Below, in pieces: positions 26,114 to 36,654 of a DNA stretch of 64,000 nt. The notes below the pieces were generated by a model, which worked only from the letters and a program-made list of their open reading frames with translations, was not told where the DNA came from and did not search any database. The stretch covers positions 62,001-126,000 of the forward strand of contig CAOKHH010000002.1 in assembly GCA_948468225.1 (NCBI GenBank), read 5' to 3'. Position 1 is the first letter of the stretch, and each line of letters opens with the position of its first letter. The translations under genes were made by a program, and so were the position numbers. The stretch comes from an uncultured Clostridia bacterium (GTDB taxonomy: Bacteria > Bacillota > Clostridia > TANB77 > CAG-508).

Positions 26114-26983
26114 TTACTGTTCTAATGCTTTTTGTATCATTGCCATTCTCACAAAAACGCCATTTTTCATTTGCTCAAATATTCTAGATTTACTACATTC
26201 AACAACATCATCAGCTATTTCTACTCCTCTGTTAAATGGCGCTGGATGCATTATTATCGCACTTTCCTTCATTTTATTTACTTTTTCCATATTTAAACCA
26301 TATTTTTTATGATATTCTTCTAAAGACATTTCCATAAGAGATTTATGTCTTTCGTGTTGAACTCTAAGCAACATTACAATATCTACTTCATTTATAATTT
26401 TATCCAATTCGACAAAATTATACCCTTCTTCTTTAAATTCTTCTGGTCCAGATGTATAAACAGTCATTCCTAATCTTTGCATAACTTTTATATTAGAATG
26501 TGCAACTCTTGAATGCATTATATCGCCAACAATTACAATTTTTAATCCTTCAAATTTTCCAAATTGTCTTTTTATTGTTAATAAATCTAATAATGATTGT
26601 GATGGATGATTTCCTGTGCCATCACCAGCATTTAATATTGGTACATTTATTTTCCCAACTAATTCATTGTAATATGCATTTTGTGTATGTCTTATAACAA
26701 ATCCATCTACTCCAAGCATTTCAAAAGTTTTTATTGTATCATATAAAGATTCTCCTTTTTTAGTACTTGAATTAACCTCATCAAAATTCATTGTTTTGCA
26801 ATTTAAATTTAATGCTGCTTTTTCAAAACTATAATGTGTTCTTGTTGATGGTTCAAAAAATAAGTTTGCAATTACTTTTTTTCCTTCATAGTCTACTTTT
26901 TTTCCATCTGCAAATTCATTTGCATTATCTAAAATTTCGTTAATTTCTTCTACTGAAAAATCTTCTAAAGATAATATATTCAT
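26114..26983 (-). CDS. pyrB: Aspartate carbamoyltransferase, catalytic subunit
   Basis: The start ATG (26981-26983) follows TTGGAGG; 289 residues. The carbamoyl-phosphate-binding motif reads 'FFEPSTRTHYSFEKAA', followed by 'DGFVIRHTQNAYYNE', 'ILNAGDGTGNHPSQSLLDLLT' (split HPxQ motif) and the terminal 'IMHPAPFNRGVEIADDVVE'. It catalyses the first committed pyrimidine step. No regulatory subunit gene lies beside it. Confidence 0.95.
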   Translation of the reverse strand: MNILSLEDFSVEEINEILDNANEFADGKKVDYEGKKVIANLFFEPSTRTHYSFEKAALNLNCKTMNFDEVNSSTKKGESLYDTIKTFEMLGVDGFVIRHTQNAYYNELVGKINVPILNAGDGTGNHPSQSLLDLLTIKRQFGKFEGLKIVIVGDIMHSRVAHSNIKVMQRLGMTVYTSGPEEFKEEGYNFVELDKIINEVDIVMLLRVQHERHKSLMEMSLEEYHKKYGLNMEKVNKMKESAIIMHPAPFNRGVEIADDVVECSKSRIFEQMKNGVFVRMAMIQKALEQ

Positions 26984-27052
26984 AAGTACCTCCAAATACA
27001 TTTTTTCAACAACATTATATTACAAAAGATATATTATAACAAGCATATACAC

Positions 27053-27084
27053 AAAAAAGGTGAATAGATTTTACTATTCACTTT
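27053..27084 (-). terminator. Terminator after the 110-aa membrane protein
   Basis: GTGAATAG pairs with CTATTCAC and has a U-run on the minus strand. Confidence 0.7.
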
Positions 27085-27094
27085 TAACTATTCA

Positions 27095-27427
27095 CTAATT
27101 CTGCGCCCATCTTACAACTTTTATGTCTTTGTATGCATCTAATACTTTCATATATTTATCATAATCTTCTTCCCATAAAGCATCTGGTACTTTGTCAAAT
27201 GCATTAAATATCGTTTCCGCTTCCATAAGAAATATAACTTGTTGCTGTTGTGATAACTTTTCGTATTTCTTAGCAAATAAATATAATTTATCTAACTTTT
27301 GATTTGCCTCTATAAAACTATAAAAATCTTTTACTTTTATTCCTGCCATTCTTATTTGAACTACTGCAAACACAATCAAAGCGAATATTAAAAATAATAA
27401 TATATATATTATAGTAAATAAATCCAT
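27095..27427 (-). CDS. Single-span membrane protein, function unknown
   Basis: A start at ATG 27425-27427 gives 110 residues with one membrane segment ('TIIYILLFLIFALIVFAVV') and a soluble helical C-terminus ('KLDKLYLFAKKYEKLSQQQQVIFLMEAE'). I do not recognise a family. It follows the guanylate-kinase-like gene, and its weak RBS suggests a modest start. Confidence 0.6.
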   Translation of the reverse strand: MDLFTIIYILLFLIFALIVFAVVQIRMAGIKVKDFYSFIEANQKLDKLYLFAKKYEKLSQQQQVIFLMEAETIFNAFDKVPDALWEEDYDKYMKVLDAYKDIKVVRWAQN

Positions 27428-27502
27428 ACTAATCACACTCTCTTCATATGTAATATAGATTATTATAACACATTCTACATTTTTTGGCAAATTTTCCATT
27501 AT

Positions 27503-28039
27503 TTAAACATTATTTTTTACAATTTTGACTATTTCCTTTACCGCTTCATCTACATTTATATTTTCAACAACGAAATCAGCAACTTTTTTTGCTTTTTCAA
27601 ATTTTTCTCTATCCAGTGTTATTCTTTTTTGTATGCTTTCTTTAGAATCTCCTCTTGCTTCCATTCTTTTTATTCTCTCTTGCTCATTTACATATACATA
27701 AATTGTTGTTATTTTTACATTAGTTATATTTAATTCTTTTGCCCTATTTTTTATATCTTTTACAGAATCTACTATTGAAATACATGCTCCATTTTCCTTT
27801 AAAGAACTGGTAGAAATACCATAGTATTCTCCATTGAATTCCGCACGTTGTAGTAATTCTCCATTGTCCCACATTTTATTAAATTCTTCTTTACTCAAAA
27901 ACTTATATTCTTTTGTATTTTTCTCATTTTCTCTTGGCTTTCTTGTTGTATGGTTTATTGCTTTTTCAAAACCTAATTCTTCTAACTTATTTAATATTGT
28001 GGTCTTTCCAGAGCCACTTTCTCCAATCAATATTATCAT
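27503..28039 (-). CDS. Guanylate kinase family protein
   Basis: The 178-residue protein has the P-loop 'LIGESGSGKTTILNKL' and nucleotide-monophosphate elements 'NHTTRKPRENEKN..EYKFLSKEEF' and 'AEFNGEYYGIS', as in guanylate kinases, with a basic lid 'RMEARGDSKESIQKRI'. It is on the short side for Gmk (about 200). GMP specificity is likely but the gene is separated from rpoZ, so a second Gmk may exist. Confidence 0.85.
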   Translation of the reverse strand: MIILIGESGSGKTTILNKLEELGFEKAINHTTRKPRENEKNTKEYKFLSKEEFNKMWDNGELLQRAEFNGEYYGISTSSLKENGACISIVDSVKDIKNRAKELNITNVKITTIYVYVNEQERIKRMEARGDSKESIQKRITLDREKFEKAKKVADFVVENINVDEAVKEIVKIVKNNV

Positions 28040-28057
28040 ATGTTTTCTCCTAATTCT

Positions 28058-28083
28058 CGGACGAGCTTTTGCTCGCCCCTACA
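28058..28083. repeat. Palindromic repeat module, overlaps a stop codon
   Basis: GGACGAGC / GCTCGCCC arms, ending in CCCTAC. It covers the last codon region of the GNAT/ATP-grasp gene and supplies its stop (CTA on the plus strand = TAG). Confidence 0.7.
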
Positions 28084-29452
28084 ATCTTAAATATTCATAT
28101 ATATTGTTTTTATATTCGTTTATAACAGTACTTCTTAAGCTTTCATTTATTTTTGGCAAATCCATATATGGTGAATTATCTTCTATTTCTAGTAATATCA
28201 AATCATCATTTTCTAGTCTTAAAAAATCAATTCGTTGAAAACCGTATTGTACATTTGATATTTTAGCAAATTCATAAGCTAATTCTGAATCTTTTTCGCT
28301 TAAAGTAATTAAATTAGGTTTAGGATAATCCGGATATCTTGACGGAGTATATTCAAGTATAAACATTAATTTTTGTCCTACAAAATAACATTGTATTTCT
28401 GATTTAAATTTTAATTTTGGTTGTATTAAATATCCATCCTTAAATTCTTTTTCTAGCTCTTCTGCTTTTACTATTTTTTGACCTATTCCACTACCAAATG
28501 AATTATTATCTTTTAACACATATTCTTCTGTTTTCTCAAATTTATTAACATCTTGTATGTTATCCACCGTTGGTATTACTTGTTTTCCTTGTTTAAATAA
28601 TTCGCATAAATATTGTTTTCCCATTCCATCTAGACCTATTAAATTTACTGTTTTTACATTTTTTCTAGATAATCTTTCTTTTAATATATCGTTTTTTTCT
28701 TTAAAGTATGTTGTATCTTTTCCGGCTTCTACCCAAGTATTTCTTCTTATTATAATATCAAATTTTTCATCTAGTTCTTCTTCATAATCCACCCATTTTA
28801 CTGTTACTCTATGTCCATCTTCTCTAAATGCTGTAGCAAGATATTCGTCTTCTATGAACTCCTCATTTTCTGGATTTGATAATATTAAAATATTGTATTT
28901 ATCTTTCCAAATATCGTTTCCTTGTGTCTCATCTTCTATATCTTCTTTAATGTTAGCAAATCTATCGTTCCACTTCTTTGGCTCATCATTACATAAACTA
29001 TATGTATATATAAGACAATTACCATTATAGTTGTAATCATCCTTATTATTATATTTTTCATATAATTGCATAACACTTCTATATAGTGGTCTTGCAGTAG
29101 AAGTTCCATCATCATTAGTATATAGTCTAAGATATTTTTTTCCAGTTTGCTTGGCTTGTTCTATTGTATCTAATAAAACTTGTTTTCCTATTCCCTTGCT
29201 TCTAAACTCTGGCAATACTCCAAACCAGCCAAGCCAAATAGATTCATTATCTATATTGTCTTGTGCATATAACCCAGTTATTGCAACTGGTATGTTATTG
29301 TATTTTGCAATATAGTATTTTTCTTCTTTATAATTTTCATCAATTGAATATTTATAATGCAAATAAGCACATTCATCTGGAAATATTGTGTATTGTATTG
29401 ATGTGGCTAGATTTATATTGTTGTTATCTATTAGTTCATATTCTAATTTCAT
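28079..29452 (-). CDS. GNAT acetyltransferase fused to an ATP-grasp domain
   Basis: The 457-residue protein has an N-terminal GNAT domain with 'GWFGVLPEFRSKGIGKQVL' (residue 75-93) and a C-terminal ATP-grasp-like domain with 'LKDNNSFGSGIGQKIV' (the nucleotide loop), 'YLIQPKLKFKSEIQCYFVG' and 'QRIDFLRLENDDLILLEIEDNSPYM' (Mg/ATP ligand E-x-x-D-N-S). The pairing suggests a ligase making a peptide-like product that is acetylated, but the substrate is unknown. The repeat at its 3' end forms the stop codon. Confidence 0.8.
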   Translation of the reverse strand: MKLEYELIDNNNINLATSIQYTIFPDECAYLHYKYSIDENYKEEKYYIAKYNNIPVAITGLYAQDNIDNESIWLGWFGVLPEFRSKGIGKQVLLDTIEQAKQTGKKYLRLYTNDDGTSTARPLYRSVMQLYEKYNNKDDYNYNGNCLIYTYSLCNDEPKKWNDRFANIKEDIEDETQGNDIWKDKYNILILSNPENEEFIEDEYLATAFREDGHRVTVKWVDYEEELDEKFDIIIRRNTWVEAGKDTTYFKEKNDILKERLSRKNVKTVNLIGLDGMGKQYLCELFKQGKQVIPTVDNIQDVNKFEKTEEYVLKDNNSFGSGIGQKIVKAEELEKEFKDGYLIQPKLKFKSEIQCYFVGQKLMFILEYTPSRYPDYPKPNLITLSEKDSELAYEFAKISNVQYGFQRIDFLRLENDDLILLEIEDNSPYMDLPKINESLRSTVINEYKNNIYEYLRL

Positions 29453-29492
29453 TTTTTGGTTCCTTTCTTTTGGGTATTTTCTTTGGAGAAAC

Positions 29493-29517
29493 GGGCAGAC
29501 ACAGGGCCTGCCCCTAC
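29493..29517. repeat. Palindromic repeat module GGGCAGACACAGGGCCTGCCCC
   Basis: Same type as 2482-2506 and 21065. Confidence 0.8.
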
Positions 29518-29537
29518 AGTTTGCAATATGTTTTGTC

Positions 29538-29564
29538 GTAGGGGCGACAAGAAGGTCGTCCGTA
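29538..29564. repeat. Palindromic repeat module, inverted orientation (GTAGGGGCGAC...)
   Basis: Reverse-complement form of the GACGACC...GGTCG module, about 20 nt from the previous one. The pair separates dnaE from the GNAT/ATP-grasp gene. Confidence 0.75.
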
Positions 29565-29566
29565 TT

Positions 29567-32500
29567 TTATTCCAATTTTATATTTTCGCTACCTACAATT
29601 TCTTCTAATTCGGTGTATATTGCATCTGTTAGGTATATTCCGCCTGCTGGTTTTTCGGTATTTTCTGCTATAATTATTAGTTGTATGTTGTTCTTATCTC
29701 CAGCGAAAAATTTTAGGGCACCTCTTAGTTTGTTTTTTCGTTCGTCGTCTAGTTCTGTTATATTTATTTTTAGTGATTTTCTTGTTTCACTTTTTTCGCT
29801 TTTTAATTCTCTTATACTATTTGCAACTATTTTTATATCATCATCTTCTCTTATGCTAAGTCTTCCTTCAACTAAAACAATATTATCTTGCATTAGAAGT
29901 CCTGATGATTTATTATAGCAACTGTCAAATACAATTATTTCGCAAGCACCATATAAGTCTTCTATTGTAACAAATGCCATTATTGTATTATTTTTTGTGT
30001 ATTTTTTCTTTACAGATGTAACAATTCCTGCATATTTTACCATTTGTCCATCTTTTTGTAAATTATTTTCTTCTTGCATTTCCAGCATTTGCATTGTATT
30101 TATATTGGTTTTAGTTTCTATTTCATTTCTTAACTTGCTTAATGGATGTCCAGATATATAAATTCCAACCATTTCTTTTTCCATTGATAGTAACTCTTTA
30201 TCTTTATATTCCGCCATTTCTACAAAATTGTATTTAATATCATCTAACTTTTCTTCTTCTACTTGTAAATCGAACATTGTTACTTGCCCTGCCATACTTC
30301 TTTTGGCAGAATTATTTATTGTATCTAATATTCCCTCGAAAGATGCCATTAGTGTACTTCTTGTTTGTCCAAATTCATCAAATGCTCCTGCTTTTATTAA
30401 AGATTCTATACATTTTTTATTTACAGTTTCTGATTGTATTCTTTCGCAAAAATCTGTAAAACTTGTATAATCTCCATTTTCTTTTCTTTCTTTTACTATT
30501 GCCTCTACTGCATTTGTTCCAACATTTTTAATACTACCTAACCCAAATCTTATTTGATTTCCATATACCGCAAACTTGGTATAACTTTTGTTTATGCTAG
30601 GTTTTAATATTTCTATTCCAAGTTTTCTACACTCGTCTATATATACTGGAACTTTATCTAAATTTCCTAAAAAGCTATTTAGAGTTGCTGCCATAAATTC
30701 TACTGGGTAATATGCTTTCAAATATGCTGTTCTATATGATACAACTGCATATGCTGCCGCATGAGATTTATTGAATGCATATTTTGCAAATTCTGCCATC
30801 TCATCAAATATTTTATTTGCATCAGCTTCATTTATTCCATTTCTAACGCAACCTGGTATTACAATATTTCCGTTTTCATCAATTTGTCCATTTATAAAAT
30901 ATTCTCTTTCTTTTGCCATAACATCAAGTTTTTTCTTTCCCATTGCACGTCTAACTAAATCTGCTCTACCTAATGAATATCCAGCTAAATCCCTTACTAT
31001 TTGCATAACTTGCTCTTGGTATACCATACATCCATAAGTTACATTTAGTATTGGCTCTAATGCAGGATGCGTATATTCTGCATGTTCTGGGTCTAGCTTA
31101 TTTTTAATATATCTTGGAATTTGATCCATAGGTCCGAGGTCTATATAATGAAACACCAGCAATTATATCCTCCAGGCTATCTGGCTTTAATTCCTTCATG
31201 AAGTTTGTCATACCAGCACTTTCGAACTGGAATATACCACAAGTTTTTCCTTCTGCCCATAGTTTATATACTTTTGGGTCGTTCATATCTTTATCGAATT
31301 CTACATCTATTCCTCTACATTTTTTAACAAATTTTATTGCGTCAGATATTACTGTTAGAGTTCTTAAGCCTAAAAAGTCCATTTTTAAAAGCCCAAGTTC
31401 TTCTAGTATTGTCATTGTATATTGAGTAGATATAGTTGTATCATTTAAATAAAGTGGCACATAGCTTACAACTGGATCTTTTGTTATAACTATTCCACAA
31501 GCGTGAGTTGATGCTTGTCTTGGCATCCCTTCTAATCCCATTGCAATATCTAATACTTTTTTAGTTGTTTCGTCTGTATCATATAATTCTTTTAATTCTC
31601 GATTTTGTTCTAATGCTTTTGCTATTGTAATATGTATTTCAAATGGTATCATTTTAGCTAACTTGTCCGTTTCGGCATAAGGAACGTCTAAAACTCTTCC
31701 AACATCTCTTATTACCATCCTTGCTGCCATTGTTCCAAAGGTTATAATTTGCGATACATGATCTGCACCATATTTTCTTGTAACATAGTCTATTACTTCG
31801 CCTCTTCTTTCATAGCAAAAATCTACGTCAAAATCAGGCATACTAATTCTTTCTGGGTTTAGAAATCTTTCAAAAAGCAAATTATATTTTATAGGATCTA
31901 TATCTGTAATTCCTATTGCGAAAGCTGCAATTGATCCCGCACCAGATCCACGACCGTGGACCTACTGATATGTTTTGAGATTTTGCCCAATTTATATAAT
32001 CCCAAACAATAAGGTAATAATCAACATAGCCCATTTTTTCTATAACTGATATTTCATATTCTAATCTATCTAGTATTTCTTTTGATGGATTATCTCCATA
32101 TCTTTCTTTTAAGCCATCACTACATAATTTTCTAAAATATTCTGCATGGGTTTTAAATTCCTCTGGCACATCATAATTTGGTAATTTTGTTACACCAAAT
32201 TCAAATTCCATATTACATTTATCTGCAATTTTTACAGTGTTTTCAATAACCTCTGGTAAATTTTTAAAATAATCGCTCATTTCTTCGGGAGATTTTACAT
32301 AGAACTCGTCAACTGTCATTCTCATTCTATCTTCATCACTCATTTTCTTACCAGTTTGAATACATAATAAAACTTCGTGATTATATGCATCTTCTTTTTT
32401 TAAGTAATGGCAGTCATTTGTTGCAACTAGTGGTATATCTAACTCTCTTCCTATTTCAATTAGTTTTTGGTTAGCTAAAACTTGTTCCCTCATTCCATTT

Positions 32501-33036
32501 GGTTGTAGCTCTAAATAATAGTCTTCTCCAAATACACCCTTATACCACTTAGCAATCTCTTTTGCCTTTTCCATATCCCCTTTTAAAATCTCTTTATTTA
32601 CACTTCCAGCCAAACACGCACTTAGGCAAATTAAACCTTCGTGGTATTTCTCTAGAATTTCTAAGTCTATTCTTGGTTTATAATAAAAGCCATCAGTAAA
32701 ACCCATAGAAACCAAATTTGTTAAATTTTTATATCCCTCATTATTCTTTGCAAGCAATATTAAATGCGCTGGGTGATTATCAATATTCGCTTCCTTTTGA
32801 AATCTACTCCTAGGTGCAACATAAACCTCACACCCAATAATAGGCTTTATTCCTTGCTTTTTACATTCTTTATAAAATTCAACCGCACCGAACATAACTC
32901 CATGGTCTGTTATTGCAATAGAATCCATACCTAATTCTTTAACTCTTTCAACTAAGTCTTTTATTCTATTGGCTCCATCTAGCAAACTGTACTCCGTATG
33001 CACGTGTAAATGAACAAAATCTGACATATCTCTCAC
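29567..33036 (-). CDS. dnaE: DNA polymerase III subunit alpha DnaE (two +1 shifts at CGG)
   Basis: Three frame segments join into 1155 residues, normal DnaE length. The PHP domain with 'FVHLHVHTEYSLLDGA' begins at 33036. The first CGG (31954-31956) comes at 'SVGP'; skipping its C gives 'SVGPGRGSGAGSIAAFAIG', leading to the catalytic 'ERISMPDFDVDF'. The second CGG (31134-31136) gives 'YRPGPMDQIPRYI'. The C-terminal OB and tau-binding regions follow. Without the first shift the polymerase loses its catalytic aspartates. It is the replicative DNA polymerase III alpha type. There is no sign of decay elsewhere in the gene. Confidence 0.96.
31134..31136 (-). other. +1 frameshift site, codon CGG (dnaE, second)
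   Basis: The context is CCT CGG ACC; skipping C gives GGA in 'YRPGPM', a Gly conserved in bacterial DnaE. Confidence 0.9.
31954..31956 (-). other. +1 frameshift site, codon CGG (dnaE, first)
   Basis: The context is CCA CGG TCG; skipping C gives GGT in 'GPGRGSG', a Gly conserved in bacterial DnaE. Confidence 0.9.
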
Positions 33037-33127
33037 CTTTTATATATCTTATATCATAAATTACATTATTGTGCAAGAGACAAATAATCGGTGAATTTAA
33101 TACAAAAACTCTTATCCCATATCTCAC

Positions 33128-33172
33128 AAAAAAGAAAAGAGAGGAGATTGAAACTCTCCAATCTTCTCTCTT
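33128..33172 (-). terminator. Terminator after the 59-aa gene
   Basis: AGAGAGGAGATTG (33138-33150) pairs with CAATCTTCTCTCT (33159-33171) with a single mismatch; U-run on the minus strand. Confidence 0.8.
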
Positions 33173-33183
33173 AGAGCATTAGA

Positions 33184-33363
33184 TTACTCGTTTTCTGGGA
33201 TGCATGGCTCAGGGATTGATATTGATATTGCTTGGGTTCCAACGGAAATCATTACACTTCCATCGTTAAGCTTTTCCACCAGCAATACTCCGCCATTTCT
33301 CGGTGGTCTTATATAGACCTTATCCCGAAGAGTCAAAACCTCGCCAACAAATTTCTCATCCAT
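33184..33363 (-). CDS. Small hypothetical protein, 59 residues, acquired-type codon use
   Basis: Starts ATG 33361-33363 behind AGGAGGTTTTGAGC. It begins 'MDEKFVGEVLTLRDKVYI' and ends 'SIPEPCIPENE'. It is a short beta-rich protein with no family recognised. 'LTLRDK' uses an in-frame CGG. It is GC-richer than neighbours, with its own terminator. Confidence 0.55.
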   Translation of the reverse strand: MDEKFVGEVLTLRDKVYIRPPRNGGVLLVEKLNDGSVMISVGTQAISISIPEPCIPENE

Positions 33364-33443
33364 TGCTCAAAACCTCCTGATAATATAATAAATTTGCATC
33401 TGCCAACAATTTAATTATATACCATTTACATAATTTTGTCAAT

Positions 33444-34586
33444 TTACTCTTTCATAACCTCATCAATAGCACTTGCCAAATACTTCATACTGCCTAAACA
33501 TTGCTCCATTGTATTTGCAGTTGCCCCAACTTCTATTATAATTGCACCTTTACTTAAATGCTGATTATATCTCGAAGTACTTAAATTTATTGGTCTAAAC
33601 AATCCTGGATACATTTCATTTGCCTTGGCCTGTAGTTTCACAGCAAATTTCAGATTTTCTTTCCAATTTGGATGTTCTAACCCTCCAGCATCCGTTCCGA
33701 TAACTATCATTAGTTGAGCTACAACTTCATCATTTATTTTTACTGTTGGTCCATAGTCTGTTCCACTTCCCACCGCATCTCTATGTAAATCTATAATCAG
33801 TTGAGATGAATTACCTGCATTTAACATATCACTTACTGTTTTATATGATCTATCATATGAGCCTGAATATGCAGGATAATCATGCAAAGTTGTATTATGT
33901 GTTACATTGTAACCTTTTAATGTTAATAAATCAGTTAAATCATCTCCAACTCTTGCGACACTAAAATTTAAATCTGTTGTTCTATAAGTTCCTGTCATTT
34001 GATAATTAAATTTTTCACTAGGTGTATAACTCTCAGTTGTATGCGTATGGAAAATAATTATATCTTTTCTATTATCTAAATTCACATCTGGAGTTAATAT
34101 ATCTTCTGTTAATTCCAAACCAGATTTATTCTTTATTTCTACACTTTCATAACTATTTGTATATGTTGCCTTTATATTATTTTCATCAACAACTTGTGTT
34201 ACAATATTATCAGGAATTTCTGTATCTAAAAGTTCAGATTTATCATCAATGCTTAAATCAACATTATTTAAATTTTCATCTGTATTTTTAGCAATAATTC
34301 TATTGCTTATTGCTAATTCAGAATTTAATACACTGCTTATAAATGAAGTCTTTTTATTACTTTCTTCACCATTTAAATTATTTAAATACCTCATACTTGC
34401 AATAGTTGTATTCATACAGTTTACAAACGGAGACGAATCAATTTTTTGAACTGCGCTTTGCACAGCAAAATTTGCACTATTTTGGCCTCTAGATTGTTTT
34501 AGCACTATTGATAATATAATTATAATAGCAATTACAATAATGCATTTAAATATTCTTTTCCCATCTATAACCGTAACATTAAACAT
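33444..34586 (-). CDS. spoIIP: Stage II sporulation protein P
   Basis: The 380-residue protein has an N-terminal signal anchor (about residues 14-28) and a C-terminal N-acetylmuramoyl-L-alanine amidase/endopeptidase region with 'IIIFHTHTTESYTPS', 'QLIIDLHRDAVGSG', 'VIGTDAGGLEHPNW' and 'KGAIIIEVGATANTMEQC'. SpoIIP works with SpoIID and SpoIIM at the engulfing membrane. An ATATAGGAG-type site precedes the ATG. Confidence 0.93.
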   Translation of the reverse strand: MFNVTVIDGKRIFKCIIVIAIIIILSIVLKQSRGQNSANFAVQSAVQKIDSSPFVNCMNTTIASMRYLNNLNGEESNKKTSFISSVLNSELAISNRIIAKNTDENLNNVDLSIDDKSELLDTEIPDNIVTQVVDENNIKATYTNSYESVEIKNKSGLELTEDILTPDVNLDNRKDIIIFHTHTTESYTPSEKFNYQMTGTYRTTDLNFSVARVGDDLTDLLTLKGYNVTHNTTLHDYPAYSGSYDRSYKTVSDMLNAGNSSQLIIDLHRDAVGSGTDYGPTVKINDEVVAQLMIVIGTDAGGLEHPNWKENLKFAVKLQAKANEMYPGLFRPINLSTSRYNQHLSKGAIIIEVGATANTMEQCLGSMKYLASAIDEVMKE

Positions 34587-34617
34587 ATATATCTCCTACA
34601 AAACTATTTTATTGCAT

Positions 34618-34706
34618 AGAAAAAATCTAGCGATTTTTTCTATGCAACAAGGTTAAGTTTCCTTGATTCGTACGATTGCGAAGCAATCTGTACATACGGC
34701 GAAGCC
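34618..34706. repeat. Compound palindromic repeat (AAGGTTAAG-type), copy 1
   Basis: A long hairpin TTGCATAGAAAAAATC...GATTTTTTCTATGCAA followed by AAGGTTAAGTTTCCTTGATTCG and GGCGAAGCCACTTTTC. Related copies in the opposite orientation lie at 36655-36790 and 40666-40765, and a partial copy at 50738-50785. Confidence 0.7.
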
Positions 34707-34784
34707 ACTTTTCTTATTATTATATATATTCAGTTGGTTGCTATTTTATTCTTAATAGTGAGAATTTTATAATGCAGAAAAAAT

Positions 34785-34810
34785 GGGCGGACACAAGGCC
34801 CGCCCCTACG
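34785..34810. repeat. Palindromic repeat module GGGCGGACACAAGGCCCGCC
   Basis: Same sequence as 21065-21089. It follows pepF. Between 34707 and 34784 I see no gene. Confidence 0.8.
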
Positions 34811-34853
34811 ATATGTAATATATCAATAAAGAAATCGATTTTTCTACATTTAA

Positions 34854-36629
34854 TTAAATTTGTTTTATCAATTCCTTCAATTCTTCTAAGTTTTGATTAT
34901 AAAATTCAAAAGCATCCTCATAAGGCTTTCTACTTTCTAAATCTACATCTACCATTTTTAATAAATCTACGGATTTTTTTGTACATCCTTGTTTTAGCAT
35001 ATTTATATATTTTTCAACAAATCCTTCTTCACCAGATAAAATTTTATTTGCAATAGCTATCGCTGCAGATATTCCTGTTGCATATTTATATACATAAAAG
35101 CAACTATAAAAATGAGGAATTCTAGCCCATTCATATTTTATTTCTTCGTCTATAACTACATTATTTCCAAAATATTTTTTATTTAATTCTAAGTAAATAT
35201 CACATAATTTATCTGAAGTTAGTTGTTCATCTTCTTCAACCTTTTCGTGTACTATTTTTTCAAATTCAGCAAACATTGTTTGTCTTATTAAAGTAGCTCT
35301 TAATTTATCTAATTCAGTATTTATTAGTGCTGCTTTTCTAAACTTATCTTTTTCGTTTTTAATTAAGTATTGCCCTAATATAATTTCATTAACAGTAGAT
35401 GCAACCTCTGCTACCATTATTGTATAATTTGCATCCATAACATTTTGATTTGAATTTGAATAATATGAATGCATTGCATGACCTAATTCGTGTGCAATAG
35501 TACTTATATCTTCTTCTTGATTTGTAAAGTTAGTTAAAACATAAGGATGAACTCCATAAACACCTAAGCTATATGCCCCTCCCATTTTATTCTTTTCTTC
35601 ATATACATCAATCCAATTATTATTAAATGCATTTTTTAGCATATTTATATACTCTTCTCCCATTGGCTTTAGAGCATCTAACACAACTTGTTTTGCTGTT
35701 TCATAGTCTATTTCTTTTTCTTCGGGCTTTAATTTATTATAATAAATATCATATAAATGTAACTCATCTTTTTCTAATAATTGTTTTTTTACATCCATAT
35801 ATTTATGATTTATGCTTAAATTTTGATTTACTACATTAACTAAGCTATTATATACATTTATTGTTGCATCATCATTTTTTACTGCTTTTTGCAATGAAGA
35901 GTCATACTTTCTTAATTTAGAACTTATTACATTTTCTTTTACTCTTGCTATATACATCTCTGTTATTGTATTTATATGTTTTTTGTACAACGAATACATA
36001 CTCTCAAATGCTTGTTTTCTTATACTAGCATTACTATTCATCATATATTTTGTATATGTTGCTTGTGTTAGTTCTAATTCTTCTCCTGATTCTCCTTTTA
36101 TTTTAGGAAATTCAAATTCTGTATTTGTGAATATATCATAGGAACTTTCACTTGCTCCAAACACTTCTGAAAAACTAGCCAATAGCTTTTCTTCTTTTTC
36201 ACTTAATATGTGAAGTTTCTCTTCTAATATATCTTCTATTTGCCTTTTATATCTGGCCAAATTTGCATCATTGTTTAAAAATTCCTTTAATCTTGCTTCA
36301 TCTATATTTGTTATTTCTGACACAATAAATGAAGTTACAGTTGATATATCTGTTCCAACTTTTTCAGCCATTTTATACATTTCTGTATTTTTACTATCTG
36401 CCATATTTTGATGATATTTTAACATGCAGTATGAATAAAATTTTTCATATATATCTAGCATTTTTTCATATAGGCTATAACATTCATATATGTTATTAGC
36501 ATTTTCGTTTAAAATTCCTTTATATTGTTCTATTTGTTTTAATAAATTATATATTTCATTTTTTGCTTTTTCTAATTCTGCTTCATTTTTAAAAATATCT
36601 TTTAAATTCCATTTGTATTCATCATTCAT
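34854..36629 (-). CDS. pepF: Oligoendopeptidase F (M3B)
   Basis: The start is taken as ATG 36627-36629 behind AAAGGAGG, giving 591 residues; the longer upstream frame runs through repeat sequence and is not used. The zinc site is 'STIAHELGHAMHSYYSN' with a downstream 'YTIMVAEVASTVNEI' (HExxH...E). It hydrolyses oligopeptides in the cytoplasm. It is monocistronic, between repeat elements on both sides. Confidence 0.95.
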   Translation of the reverse strand: MNDEYKWNLKDIFKNEAELEKAKNEIYNLLKQIEQYKGILNENANNIYECYSLYEKMLDIYEKFYSYCMLKYHQNMADSKNTEMYKMAEKVGTDISTVTSFIVSEITNIDEARLKEFLNNDANLARYKRQIEDILEEKLHILSEKEEKLLASFSEVFGASESSYDIFTNTEFEFPKIKGESGEELELTQATYTKYMMNSNASIRKQAFESMYSLYKKHINTITEMYIARVKENVISSKLRKYDSSLQKAVKNDDATINVYNSLVNVVNQNLSINHKYMDVKKQLLEKDELHLYDIYYNKLKPEEKEIDYETAKQVVLDALKPMGEEYINMLKNAFNNNWIDVYEEKNKMGGAYSLGVYGVHPYVLTNFTNQEEDISTIAHELGHAMHSYYSNSNQNVMDANYTIMVAEVASTVNEIILGQYLIKNEKDKFRKAALINTELDKLRATLIRQTMFAEFEKIVHEKVEEDEQLTSDKLCDIYLELNKKYFGNNVVIDEEIKYEWARIPHFYSCFYVYKYATGISAAIAIANKILSGEEGFVEKYINMLKQGCTKKSVDLLKMVDVDLESRKPYEDAFEFYNQNLEELKELIKQI

Positions 36630-36654
36630 ATTCTTTCGTTTCCTCCTTTGCAAT

